From positions 98,779-162,778 of the forward strand of contig JAKCPI010002432.1 in assembly GCA_023213315.1 (NCBI GenBank): 64,000 nucleotides of DNA. The letters are read 5' to 3'. Below the pieces are notes generated by a model. It worked only from the letters and a program-made list of their open reading frames with translations, was not told where the DNA came from and did not search any database. The DNA is from Euborellia annulipes (taxonomy: Eukaryota > Arthropoda > Insecta > Dermaptera > Anisolabididae). The translations under genes were made by a program, and so were the position numbers. Positions 25,401 to 36,770 of the stretch are shown piece after piece (position 1 is the stretch's first letter; each line of letters begins with the position of its first letter).

Positions 25401-28400
25401 TCAACAAAATTACTGTTGCCCAGTGTTATTTACAATCGAGCGAAGAAAGAAGTTTTCCCGAAACATCTCGCTGGATTGTAAATAATCGAAGGGTTTTTAA
25501 TTTTGGCTGCTCCTGCTCATCTTCTTTTATAATTATTATTTTATTTCAATTAAATTACAATGCATATTTTTATCAAGGAAGGGTTGCAAATGTTAACGAT
25601 AGCGGTCATCTTCAAGTCCCAAGAATAAAATTTGGCTGCATTTGCAACTCTTCCTTGATAAAACTCTTCAGCCTCACCACAATATTTTTTTTTTTTTTTT
25701 TTTTAGGTTCCTCGTATGTTACTCGATGAACCAGCTGGTCTAGAGCAATACGTAGCCAATCATCGAGATCCGGCTCTTTTACGATGGTGGGGCCGATACA
25801 TGGAGGCTGAAGGAAGATTAGATGAAGCAATGGCAGCCTATCGACAAGCTGGAGATCATTACAGTATAGTTCGTATTTTTTGTTACGAAGATCGTTTGGA
25901 TCAAGCAGCTGAGGTAATTACTTATATCTTTAGTAAATTACAAAAAAAAAATCTTAACAAATAAAAATTTAAAAATAATAAAACTAAACATATAATTCTT
26001 TTATTATTATATCCAATAAAAAAGTTTTCTAAACTTACTCACTAAAACTAATAAATTACAAAAAAAAAAAAAAATCTTAACAAATAAAAATTTAAAAATA
26101 ATTATAAACTAAACATAATTTTTTTATATTAAAATATAGAGATTCAATAAAAAAAGATTTCTAAATTCTCTCACTAAAACTAAAAAAATCTTCACCATCA
26201 CTATAAGATTCAGTTTCGGAATCCAGGGGACTTGATAATGCATCTCCTAGGAAGAAGTCTTCTCTTTCAAAATTAGAGATCTCCTCCTTAGACTCCTCTC
26301 TTGATTGTTGGAAGAAGTCTTCTATATCGGAATTAGAGATCTCCTCCTTAGGCTCCTCTCTAGTATTTGGGAAGAGGTCTTCTATTTCGGAATTAGAGAT
26401 CTCATTAGACTCCACTCTTTCTTCTTGACTTTCTTTAAAATTTTTATTAAAAAAAGATTTCCTCAATATTAAGCATTTTCTCAAATCACGGAAAGCCTTA
26501 AAATCCACATAATCATAGTACGGGATATCGGCCTTTTCAAATTGCCTTATTGGGTAGAAAGGACTCTAAAATATAAAAAAATATATTAGCTATTAAATGA
26601 TAAATCAAATAAATAATAAAACTATATATAAAATATAGATGAACGTCAAGACATTGTAAATTCTACAATTAATTTTGGTCAAAGTGAAGAATACGAGTTC
26701 ATTAATATTAACAACTTTTTCAGAGAAAATACTCTCTCCTTTCCCTTTATTAGTCTAAAAAAGGTGGCAGTAAGCCATTTTGATCGAGATGTATACAAAA
26801 ATAACGAAAATTTTTAAGAAATACGAAGGCCACATTTACCATTAAAAAATGTATTATTACTTTTTTAGATTTTTTTTATTTTTCCCTTAATAATTTACAT
26901 GCCAAAAATCTTGCGCACAGCACACAACTTTCTCTTAGTAATTGAAAGTTGTGTTCTGTGCTTATTACACCAGATTTTTTGTGTCGACATATATTTAGTT
27001 TCCGCCGTTATAACTTTTTGGCCGATTTTGATTAAAAGCTTATTTTCACGCTCCAGGGAGGTCCAACTTAAATATAAAACTTCAACCTCCTAGCTCAATT
27101 CCTTCATGCTTAAAATTGAACTCACACCTACCCACCCACCCACAGACAGACCATGTCGCGAAAACCACTTTTTTGGACTCAAGGGACCTCAAAACGTATA
27201 TATCCATCAAAATCTATACATCGAGTTTTTGACATGAATCCAATACTTTCTCTCTATATATATTAACATATATAGAGGTAAGAGAAAGTAAAAAAAAAAA
27301 AACAATTTTTATTAAAATTATTAATTATTTTTTCAACTCTTTTTAATTTATTTCTTTAGTTATCCGTTATCCCATTCAGATTAGGTCTGCACAAGATTTT
27401 CTCATTTAAATTACAATTGAGAAAGAAAAAAACCCAAAAAAGTAATAATACATACTGAGACATGAGGTCTTCGTATTGATTCAAAATTTTCGTTGCCGGA
27501 ACTGGGGGGGGGGGGGCAAGAATACATTGCCCCCCACCTCCCTGGCATCCTACAAATAGGAGGGGGCAGAGGGCGGCAATAAGTCTTTTATTTCATTTAT
27601 TTTTAAAAAATCAAAAAAAAATTAAAAGTAATTCATTTTTTTCCAAAATGTTTTATATAGACTGTGGTAATAATCTAAAGTCATTATTACCTAATTAATA
27701 TTAATGTAATTAATTAATATTGTTTATAATTATTATTGCTTAATTTTTTTTTTAATATTATTATTATTTTGAAATTCCTATCGGGATCCCCGTTTATTTA
27801 CCCGAGGTGCTTTCGTGCACGAAGACACACACCTCAAACCCAACCGGCCTCTAGCCGTAACCATCTACCGACACCCCGTGAAGTTACACCATTTCTTATC
27901 TCTAACTCCTCCTCCTACTTTCGTCTCTAGCTAGTGATCTAATCCTTATTTCTGGTTCCAACCGGCTCCTTATATCCAACCTCTTCTAAGCTATGGAGAA
28001 TGTCCTGGTTTGAGGAGGGACTCCCTCAGCACCGGCGTGTAGCCTACTCCTTTCGAAGAGTGCATCACTGAGAGGGAACCTTCTTTACGTCCCTTCCACA
28101 GGACGGGATGCCACAGCAACTCCCTCTCCTCGTAGAGTTGCCTGAGGGCTATTGTGGTAATAAATTCTAATATATATATAATAAATAGAGGAGAGTAATC
28201 CACTAAGAACACGAGATAACCTTAATATAGGCTTTATATAAAATCTTTAAATTATTGAGATTACTTGTCTGTATTTTTAAAGCAGATGAAGGGCTGGTTT
28301 TACTAAGAAAAAGCTTGGTAAGTTTATTTCTTTTTATTGGAAAACTTAAATTTGGCCGACCAATAGCGAATGTATTTGGTTTCGGTTTTTAAAAAACCAT

Positions 28401-31400
28401 CTTCAAGGCCTAAAAAGAAAATTCGAAAGAACACATCAATTATTCCACATTGTGCGTACAAGAGGTGAGTTTTGTTACTAGATATAAATTACACATATTT
28501 TTTTAAAAAATTTTTTACATATATGCATGTTGAAATTGAAATAGGATAACACTTATATATGATGATCTAAGTCTATTGTGAGGTTTTTCGGTACAAAAAG
28601 ATCTATTTTTTGTGTGTTTTACCGACCTCAGTTTCCAGGGAGTTTCAGTTTCGATAAGACAGCTATTATATACCGTATATATATACATCCCTGAACGGTG
28701 GGTATTTTGAAATAAACAGACCACTGGAAAAAAGTTTTTGTTTCCATGAATATGTCAACTTAAGCAGTAAAAAGTTATTCTAAGTACAATGGTTATTTCA
28801 AAAAAGATTTTTGATAGATTTAAGTATGAGTGTGTGTGTGTGCGTGTGGGGGGTGTGTGCTTTCACACCTCAGGTTAATTAATTTTTCCATAAAATTATT
28901 CTTATATCTAGTATGTTTAAAAAGTTATCCTTGCTGGAGAGTACAATATTTTTTAAAATATTTTATAAAACTTTTTTCTAATATTTGCAGTATATGATAT
29001 AGAACGGGACTGAAAAAGGACAAATCCGTTATTTAAGATGGCAGTCATGGCCATTCATATAGTTTTAATTTTATATCGAATGGTTCTTTTATATAAAATT
29101 AAAACTATATGAATGGCCATGACTGCCATCTTAAATAACGGACTTGTCCTTTTTCAGTCCCGTTCTATATCATATACTGCAAATATTAGAAAAAAGTTTT
29201 ATAAAATTGTACTCTCCAGCAAGGATAACTTTTTAAACATACTAGATATAAGAATAATTTTATGGAAAAATTAACTAACCTGAGGTGTGAAAGCACATCC
29301 CCCCCACCACACACACACACACTCATACTTAAATCTATCAAAAATCTTTTTTGAAATAACCATTGTACTTAGAATAACTTTTTACTGCTTAAGTTGACAT
29401 ATTCATGGAAACAAAACCTTTTTTCCAGTGGTCTGTTTATTTCAAAATACCCACCGTTGAGGGATGTATATATATATGGGGCATTCCACGCCAACTCGAC
29501 CACTTTTGAACCCGACCATTTTTTATTTGGCTGAAACTTTGTCATCTTTTTGTACCCTATTGAAAACGTGTTTGAGAATTTTTTCAGATTTTACGACCCA
29601 GCCAAAAAAAAGTTATAGCATTTTCAAAAAACATCGATTTTTTTTTAAATAACCGTAAAACTGTCAAAAATTAACTTATCGGGACGTTTTTTTTTTGAAA
29701 TTTTTGTCTTTAAATGTACTTTTCAGAAAAAAATATGACAAAATTTTACAGATTCATCTTGAACGTTTTTTTTGACATTTTCGGAAAAAAACAAAAATTT
29801 CGGGATGAATGACACTTTTTTTTAATTTTTTTTTTTTTATAAAAAACTTTGATTTTTTCTACAAATGCTCTGAAAATTTCAGAGTGGGATTATTTCGCGT
29901 TCTATTTTTTTTTATTTTTGAAAAAAAAATTTTTTTTTTTTCTCCGCTTATTTATCATGATGGTGCTCTTAAATTCTTCCAGGATTGACTGAGATTCTAG
30001 AAAATTGAAGAAAAATAATAATAATAATGGTTAGGGGTGATGAAAATCGAGAAAATTCCATTTATCCTGAAAAAATTAGAAATTAGTTGTGTATTCAACT
30101 ACTGAAGTATTTGAAGCGTCAAGTAAAAGCTTAGAAACATGGGCGTATCTAGGGGGGTGCCAGGGGGGCCTGGCCCTTCCCATGCCTGGAAAGCCCCATA
30201 TTTTCTCAATTTTTCTTGGGGCAAGGAGCTTTCTGGGGAGGGCCAGGCCCCCCTAGCACCCCTCTAGATACGCCCATGTTTCTAAGCTTTTACTTGACGC
30301 TTCAAATACTTCAGTAGTTGAATACACAACTAATTTCTAATTTTTTCAGGATAAATGGAATTTTCTCGATTTTCATCACCCCTAACCATTATTATTATTA
30401 TTTTTCTTCAATTTTCTAGAATCTCAGTCAATCCTGGAAGAATTTAAGAGCACCATCATGATAAATAAGCGGAGAAAAAAAAAATATTTTTTTTTCAAAA
30501 ATAAAAAAAAATAGAACGCGAAATAATCCCACTCTGAAATTTTCAGAGCATTTGTAGAAAAAATCAAAGTTTTTTATAAAAAAAAAAAAAATTAAAAAAA
30601 AGTGTCATTCATCCCGAAATTTTTGTTTTTTTCCGAAAATGTCAAAAAAAACGTTCAAGATGAATCTGTAAAATTTTGTCATATTTTTTTCTGAAAAGTA
30701 CATTTAAAGACAAAAATTTAAAAAAAAAACGTCCCGATAAGTTAATTTTTGACAGTTTTACGGTTATTTAAAAAAAATCGATGTTTTTTGAAAATGCTAT
30801 AACTTTTTTTTGGCTGGGTCGTAAAATCTGAAAAAATTCTCAAACACGTTTTCAATAGGGTACAAAAAGATGACAAAGTTTGAGCCAAATAAAAAATGGT
30901 CGGGTTCAAAAGTCGGTCGAGTTGGCGTGGAATGCCCCATATATAATAGCTAGCTGTCTTATCGAAACTGAGGTCGGTAAAACACACAAAAAATAGATCT
31001 TTTTGTACCGAAAAACCTCACAATAGACTTAGATCATCATATATAAGTGTTATCCTATTTCAATTTCAACATGCATATATGTAAAAAAATTTTTAAAAAA
31101 ATATGTGTAATTTATATCTAGTAACAAAACTCACCTCTTGTACGCACAATGTGGAATAGCCTAATTGATGTGTTCTTTCGAATTTTCTTTTTAGGCCTTG
31201 AAGATGGTTTTTTAAAAACCGAAACCAAATACATTCGCTATTGGTCGGCCAAATTTAAGTTTTCCAATAAAAAGAAATAAACTTACCAAGCTTTTTCTTA
31301 GTAAAACCAGCCCTTCATCTGCTTTAAAAATACAGACAAGTAATCTCAATAATTTGAATATTTTATATAATTTTCTTGTCTAGTTTCGTAACAACAACTA

Positions 31401-33916
31401 AAGAACTGATGATGGAGAACGAATAAATGCACCGAAAGATTGTTATAGGATTCAAAATAATTTCTTTTGGCTGCCTCTCTGCCTTTCCTCTCAATATAAA
31501 AGTTACAAATGACTAAAAAAGAAAGATTACAAAAAGTATTCTACTTACATCTTCGAGGTATTCAGTTCTTTCTAGATATGTATCAACATTTCTTCGACAA
31601 AATTCTTTATTCTCCATTAAGTCACTTTCTTCGGTGAACTTAATTCCATTATTGCCGTTAATGACATTTGTTTGTGTTGCTTGATCCATTTGTTCAGTCA
31701 CTTTGGAGCCCCAGACTTTAATTTCTTTTACCTTTTTAATAGAGAATAAATGTTTCTTTTTAGTCATTGTTTGGCTTATGTATGGCTTGGCACCAAAGAT
31801 CTGAAGATCTACTCTGCCAGAACGAAATGAAATCAAATTCGCTGGCTCTTCTTTAACAGGATGAATCAAATTTATTTTTTGTCGTAAGCCATATTTTTTT
31901 AAAGCATTTTTAGATCTTTTTAATATATGTTTTTGAGGGTTTTTTTTCATATTTTGATAACTCGCCAATTCTTTTCTTTTTTTAGTATTTTTCAATTTAA
32001 GCAATTTTGGCTTCATTTTTGTAATTTTTTTGCAAACTTTTTTTTTTCCTTTATAATGGCGTCTAGTATAATTTCGAGTCGAAAAACATTTGTTTAAAAG
32101 GTGGTTAACATTTAAATTCATCCCTGAATTACGTTTACGCAAATAGTGTTCGTCCATAATTCTTCTCCGAACCAACTCTTGCTCGGCGCAAATAAAATCC
32201 TCTTCGAGGGTCATGATAAATATTATTAAATAATATTTCAATACTTTGAAAATTAAGATAATGAATTGGATGCGAAAAGGGCACGAGAACACACTTGAAA
32301 ATATAATGAAAGTAATGCACGGTTGCAAGGTTGCGAAACGAATGCGAGAACAGAGAATGCACGCTTTATGAAAAGAAAAGAAAATTTCGTTACTTTTAGG
32401 TTACTTTTTATTTATTTTAAAATTTAAGAATTATTTTCGATTTATTTAAAAAGAGAATTTAGAAATTTTTATTTTTCTGACAGGATAATTTATGATATAT
32501 TAGATTACAGATTACTAATGTTTTTTTTTCCTGTTTATATAAAAATAATTAAAGCGCCAAAATAAGAAATAGGCCTAACACAAAATTTCATTAAACACAA
32601 GGAAAAAATAAATTAATAAATTCGAATAATAAAAGAAAAGGAAATCAAATTCTAAAGCGAATGAGAATGATACTATCTGGATGCTATTATATACTTTTTA
32701 TAAAAATTTTATTTCTAATGGATTTAAAAACCTATTTCCATGGGCGTAGCCAGACTTGTTAGGGGGCACCCCTCGTTAGGGCGAGAGGGGGGTTTGCAAT
32801 TAATATATACATAGATTATTAATTATTTATTTAAATAAAAAAAAAATTAAATTAATGTAGTGGATTGGGGTGTTAAAAAAAAAATTCCCAATGGGAAAAA
32901 TATATATTTGCTTGTTTTTTTTTTAATTTTTAGGACCAGCCAGGGGGGGGGGGCAACGGCCCCCCTGCCTCCCCCTGGCTACGCCCATGCCTATTTCTCT
33001 TGTTGTGGTCCGCCTTCTCTCAGGGAGTTGCTGGGATTGAAATGATAAATGTGAAGATTGAAAATATAAGTTTATTGTAAATATGTTTAAACCCCAACCT
33101 ACGGTTGATGGGCAAAGTTAAAAATTGATATCTGTAATGCCCATGTAGGTGGGCCACTTTTGCCGGGGATTACATTTCGCACCGAAAAAAGTGGCAAATC
33201 GGCCCACCTTACCGTACATAGGTTGCACATGCCTGTATTGAAGCAGGGGTGGCCAATCCGCGGGCGAAATCCGGCCCTCCTTGAACATTTTTACCTGCCC
33301 GCGAGATTTATCACATTTTTACAAAATATATTTATTTATTATTTTTTATTTTATTTTTTTTTCTCATTCACACTCACACTCACACACACATTCCCACAGT
33401 CTTTTCGGTAACTTAGGCCATTTAAGACTTTAGACGATAACAGTTGTAATTAATATATATATTGGGGGTTCAGGCATTTCTATTTAAGCCATCTGGTATC
33501 CAAATGGCTTAAATAAAATCATCGGACTGCCTGGGTCCGAACCCGCGACGTTTGGTATAGGAGGTAGGCACGCAGCCAACTACGCCAAACTCGGGGGCCT
33601 TCTATTTATTTAAGGTCTTTTTCGGCATTTAAGGCCATTTAGACTACATCCCTATTTATTTCAAATGATTGGTAGTCAATTCAAATGAAATAAATTTTTC
33701 CCGCTTGGGACTGGAAGTGAACCCGGGACCAGGGTGGTTAAAAACCCACTTTTTACTTTCTCTTACCTATGTATATATGTAATATATATATAGAGAGAAA
33801 GTATTGGTTTCATGTCAAAAATTCGATGTCGAGATTTTGATGGATCTTCACGTTTTGAGGTCCTCTGAATCCAAAAAAGTGGTTTTCGCGACATGGTCTG
33901 TCTGTCTGTCTGTCTG

Positions 33917-33955
<39 letters not shown>

Positions 33956-36354
33956 TGTGTGTGTTCAATTTTAAGCATGAAGGAATTGAGCTAGGAGGCT
34001 GAAATTTTATATTTAAGTTAAACACCCCCCGGGACCGACAAAATAAGCTTTTAATCAAAATCGGCCAAAAAGTACTAGTACTTTACTGATGTACTTTTTC
34101 AGTTTTTTTCGATTTTCTCAAAATTCGCTCTAACGATTTTGATTAAAATTCAAAAATCAATTATTTTTTAGATGCTCTTTCAAATGTATATTCTCGTTTT
34201 GCCCTCAAAATTGTTTGAAGCACACTTTACTCTTGTGCTTCATAGGAAAGATAGGAGAAATAAATGGTCGCCATGGTAACCGAATTTAAATCTTTTTCTT
34301 TTTATTAGATTAAAAATCAATTATTATTTAAACGCCCATTTTTTTTTTTCGGAGAAAACATATTCTCTCTCTCACAAAACTATCTTCTCTCTTCTACGCG
34401 TTTTAAATTTTTCTACCTTATCTTCGCATTTGGCCAATGTTAATTTCCTATATGGATTTGTATGTTAATTTCGATTCAAAAGGGGGTCCCCTTTGGAACT
34501 TTTTACGCATTTAAAATTTTTTTTTCCAATTCTTATGAAATTTTGTATTTATTTACGAATCTATATTGTGTATAAAATGTCCAAATATGAGATTAAAATT
34601 TTGAAAATAACCATAGTTTATTTCAAGCAATCAACATTTAAAATGCAAGTTTGAAACTAAGGTGCTATGGGAAACTAAATATATCTCGACACAAAAAATC
34701 TGGTGTGACCAGCACAGTGCACAACTTTCTCTTACCGAAGGGTAAGAGAAAGTTGTGTGCTGTGCGCCAGTCACACCAGATTTTTTAGATTTTGACCAGG
34801 ACACTCATCAAAAATGGTTAAAACCGTCCAAAATTGGTTTTAACCACAAAATTAATTTAAATTGTATTGGATACCAATCAATTTGAATAAATAGGGACCT
34901 GGGCGTACCCGATCAAATCTAGGAGGGGGGGGGCATGGTCAGATCATGGTCGTCCAGATTGTGACATAGCTATTTTTTATATAGAGGGGAAAAGCCTTCG
35001 AATTAAAACCCTCGAGTCCTAACAAAAAAAAATCATACCCCGCCGCCATCCACCAATTTTGTTTCGTTTCATCACTTTATAAACGTTTAATTTTTTTTTT
35101 TTGCTTCTAGGGGGGGGGCAGCTACCCCCGCTGGGTACGCCCATGGACAGGGTCTAAATGGCCTCCGATGCCGAAAAGAGCATTAAATTAAAAAAAAAAA
35201 TCTGAATTGACAAGCACAGAACTCAGCTTTCAATTAGCGAATGTAAGAGAAAGTTTCATAACTTTCAACTTTTAATTGAAACTATTGGTTCGAAATTCCT
35301 GTAAATATAAAATTTATGTTTATTATGGGATATATAATTTTATATGTGGCCCGCGGTGCGTTGATGAATTTCCAAAGGGACCCGCATTTGAGTTGACCAC
35401 CTCTGTTTGGAGCATAGGGGTACTCTAAAATTGATAAAGAAGAGAGAGGGGACTTATCATTTTCCCCTCCCTTCCTAGGAAGATATGACAGCGGGGGAGG
35501 ATTGTGGCAAATGCCTAGTTAATATAATCCAGGGAATTTATATGGATTTATGCTTTTTTACAGGTGGCCACGAGCACACGTGATCCGGTTGCATGTTTTC
35601 ATCTTGCACGTGCCTATGAGGCATCAAATCAATTGGCCGAAGCCGTCAGTTATTTCGGCAAAGCAGGTGCCTACGGTAATGCTGTCCGACTATGCCGGGA
35701 ACACGGAGGCCTTGATGATAAGCTCTGGGGTCTTGCCTTGCAGGCATCTCCACGAGAACAGCTTGAGGCGGCTAAACATCTTGAAGCCACACGGCCCGAG
35801 AGATCTGTTGAACTCTATAGAAGGTACTTCTTCAACTCTTGATAACAATATACTAATTAAATAAATAAATATATTATGTAAATATTTTAAAATATAAACT
35901 TTTCTGGCCTAGAGCTGGATATGCGCATCGTGCCATCGAGGTAGCACTTCAAACTGATAACGTCGACGTCTTGGGGGAGGCTGCAGCCGAATTAGGAGCT
36001 GCAGCTGATGCGGAGCTTCTCAAAAGGTGTGCTCGGGCACTTGTCGAAGCCAGAAAACCTGAACGTGCCGTTGTCCTCCTAGCAGGTAATTTTCTAGAGA
36101 ATTTTTAATTAAAATTTGCTATTATAATAATTAATATTTATTGCCTTAGGAGCATCTCAATTCGAAACGGTTTTAGACCTTCTTGCCGAAGAAAACGTGG
36201 GGCTTACTGACAATTTAGCTGAACAATTAACTCCCCCAACATCAGATTCACAAATTAATACAGAATTTCGCCTTAAAATTTTGGGTAGAATTGGCGAGGT
36301 CGCTCAATCTCAGGGCCTTTATATACTTTCAGCAAGAAAGTTTGCCCAAGCTGG
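22482..36354 (+). CDS. IFT140: IFT140 (intraflagellar transport complex A), partial: five TPR-region exons
   Basis: Exons 22482-22634, 25707-25913, 35564-35823, 35913-36085 and 36150-36354 join in phase to about 332 residues without a stop. The product is a run of TPR-like helix pairs with conserved features of animal IFT140, such as VPRML at the start of the second exon, LRWWGRYMEAEGRLDEA, CFHLARAYE and GAYGNAVRLCREHGGLDD. IFT140 is a core subunit of IFT-A, which drives retrograde transport and membrane protein entry in cilia. The N-terminal WD40 exons and the last exons were not found. They may lie outside the window with the LUC7-like and P450 genes inside introns, or the copy may be broken. 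The donor of the first exon (CAT|GTTGGT) is weak but gives the right phase. The intron 25914-35563 contains another gene on the opposite strand. Confidence 0.88.
22918..23112 (-). mobile_element. rearranged tRNA-derived SINE copy
   Basis: The tail microsatellite, core and tRNA-like part (B box GGGTTCGGACCCC on the minus strand) are present, but the AAGCCATTTGG block lies on the head side instead of between head and core. This suggests recombination between copies. Confidence 0.55.
23188..23825 (+). repeat. interspersed repeat X, third copy
   Basis: Begins at the ACTTTCTCTTACCTATG block, has a short GT microsatellite near 23325, and ends in the CTGGTGTGACAAGCACAGAA / CACACCAGATTTTT hairpin at 23739-23825. 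Confidence 0.7.
23848..24082 (-). mobile_element. tRNA-derived SINE, family 1
   Basis: Reverse copy with B box CCGGTTCGGACCC, A-box-like TTTGGCGTAGTAGGTAGCG and a head starting GCCCCCGAG. The tail is a degenerate TGAGTG repeat. A rearranged related copy lies at about 22918-23112. Confidence 0.7.
24375..25530. repeat. fold-back element, copy 2, in an IFT140 intron
   Basis: Near-perfect arms meet at about 24930, where AAAAAGCGCAAGT is followed 20 bp later by its complement. The outer ends read AGAAGATGAGCAGGAGCAGC and complement. The right arm has an extra segment at about 25430-25490 with its own small inverted repeat (TTTACAATC / GATTGTAAA). Confidence 0.8.
25577..25662. repeat. short inverted repeat
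   Basis: ATCAAGGAAGGGTTGCAAATG and its near complement CATTTGCAACTCTTCCTTGAT enclose about 45 bp, directly before the polypyrimidine tract of an IFT140 exon. Confidence 0.65.
26161..32214 (-). CDS. uncharacterised 356-residue basic/acidic protein, nested in an IFT140 intron
   Basis: Exon 1 is 31549-32214 (222 codons, starting MTLEEDF) and exon 2 is 26161-26565 (135 codons including TAG). Donor GAT|GTAAGT and acceptor TTTTAG|AGT join in phase 0. The open frame continues upstream of 32214 but has no ATG there, so 32214 is the start. Residues about 80-150 are very rich in lysine and arginine, as in nuclear or nucleolar proteins. The C-terminal third is acidic and holds three imperfect repeats of about 20 residues, each centred on EISNS/DIEDxF followed by REExKE. 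I do not recognise the family. Two long open exons with good splice sites argue for a real gene, although codon use is AT-rich. It is transcribed against IFT140, and its 5-kb intron holds a giant palindrome at 28236-31365. Confidence 0.6.
26906..27295 (-). repeat. interspersed repeat X, reverse shortened copy
   Basis: Reverse copy in the intron between IFT140 exons, running from the hairpin end (GCACAGCACACAACTTTC) to the start block at 27270-27295. A CCCA repeat replaces the GT tract. Confidence 0.65.
27775..28165. other. GC-rich block of unknown origin in an IFT140 intron
   Basis: This 390-bp block is far richer in C and G than the flanks and begins CGGGATCCCCG. A 73-residue minus frame (27991-28212) contains LRQLYEERELLWHP and ends PGHSP. 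It may be part of a non-LTR element, but I could not place it. Confidence 0.3.
28688..29478. repeat. inner palindrome 1
   Basis: Arms of about 390 bp meet near 29083 with a spacer of roughly 14 bp. Each arm has a GT/CA microsatellite near its middle (28828-28860 and 29300-29330). The arms differ at only scattered positions, so the inversion is either young or kept similar by gene conversion. Confidence 0.85.
29477..30941. repeat. inner palindrome 2 with a GC-rich centre
   Basis: Arms of about 690 bp are centred near 30209. The outer ends carry GGGGCATTCCACGCC and its complement. The centre is a shorter element with ends ATGGGCGTATCTAGG / CCTAGATACGCCCAT type, matching the ends of other hAT-like elements in the window. 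No open reading frame of note is present. Confidence 0.85.
32739..32989. mobile_element. hAT-like element with CATGGGCGTAGCC ends
   Basis: Inverted ends CATGGGCGTAGCC / GGCTACGCCCATG are flanked by a perfect duplication CCTATTTC (32731-32738 and 32990-32997). The element is 251 bp with G- and C-runs near the right end. Confidence 0.88.
33357..33598 (-). mobile_element. tRNA-derived SINE, family 1
   Basis: Reverse copy nearly identical in structure to 23848-24082, with the same head, A/B boxes and CATTTGGATACCAGATGG hairpin. Confidence 0.7.
33600..33740 (-). mobile_element. tRNA-derived SINE, family 2, partial
   Basis: Shares AAATAAATTTTTCCCGCTTG, GGGTTC and AAGGCCATTTAGAC blocks with 58727-58890 but lacks the start of the tRNA head. 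It abuts the family 1 copy at 33357-33598. Confidence 0.55.
33751..34782 (+). repeat. interspersed repeat X, longest copy
   Basis: Same start and end as 56006-56673. A pure GT run and GTCT repeats (33897-33962) occupy the middle, and there is extra sequence at about 34310-34690. The terminal hairpin (34697-34782) is almost perfect, with ACACAACTTTCTCTTACC on both arms. Confidence 0.7.
34890..35150. mobile_element. element with CTGGGCGTACCC ends
   Basis: Ends CTGGGCGTACCC and GGGTACGCCCATG bound a segment with G-runs at both sides. It interrupts a SINE-like sequence (AATAAATAGGG / AGGGTCTAAATGGCC). No clear target duplication was found. Confidence 0.5.
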
Positions 36355-36419
36355 GTAAAATATATATCCAGACTCATTAAATTATTTTTAAAAGCAGCCA
36401 AGATGTTACATTTATTTTT

Positions 36420-36770
36420 CGAAATTTCAGAAAGTGGACAGTTTACCAAATGTTCATATCCAACAATCCTAAGTTTATTATAAAGACAACTGTACCAATT
36501 AAAAGGGAGGTTGTCCTTCACCTTGGTTTTGAACAATTCAGAAAAACATAGCTTAGGTAATCTCTCATCTGGCATCTTTAATAAAATTATCCACCAGTTC
36601 ACCATTCTTTTAAAAATTTTAAAATGTGTATGTATCCGACCCGTCTCCATACGCACATATGCATTGGGGGTATTAGCAGGAAGCTTCCATGCTTCCTCTA
36701 CTAAAGATATAAAGCCACAACTTGCACCTCAATGTTTGCATTTGTTTTAAATAACCATTTTCCCACATGG
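36420..36770 (-). mobile_element. LINE fragment (region downstream of reverse transcriptase)
   Basis: On the minus strand a frame reads VRMETGRIHTHFKIFKRMVNWW followed later by RLPKLCFSELF and FNWYSCLYNKLRIVGYEHL. This is the arrangement seen after the reverse transcriptase domain of some invertebrate LINEs. The open frame runs on into the antisense of an IFT140 exon, which is coincidental. The fragment lies just after the last visible IFT140 exon. Confidence 0.6.

Larger units (their letters stand above)
28236..31365. repeat. outer arms of a 3.1-kb nested palindrome
   Basis: The left arm (about 28236-28670) is repeated in reverse complement at about 30945-31365. The arms include the stretch around GGTTTCGG...CATCTTCAAGG, which is the CTGANGATGG-type motif described elsewhere. 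Between them sit two further palindromes side by side (28688-29478 and 29477-30941). The unit lies in the intron of the nested gene and also in the large IFT140 intron. Confidence 0.85.
33244..35405. mobile_element. probable older hAT-like element with CAGGGGTGGCC ends, filled with other repeats
   Basis: The left end reads CAGGGGTGGCCAATCCGCGG and the right end is the complement type (GCGGTGCG...GACCACCTCTG). The flanks TATTGAAG and TTTGGAGC agree only weakly, so the target duplication is not convincing. Two SINE pieces and a 1-kb repeat copy lie inside. Confidence 0.45.

Noticed and set aside
32215..32328. N-terminal extension of the nested gene's open frame with a hydrophobic stretch
   Set aside because: There is no ATG in that part; the first codon would be TTG. 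The first ATG is at 32214.
33763..34058. His/Thr-repeat frames
   Set aside because: They translate a GT/CA microsatellite within repeat X.
36273..36656. A 127-residue minus-strand frame as one gene
   Set aside because: Its C-terminal part is antisense to an IFT140 exon. Only the upstream part resembles a LINE.
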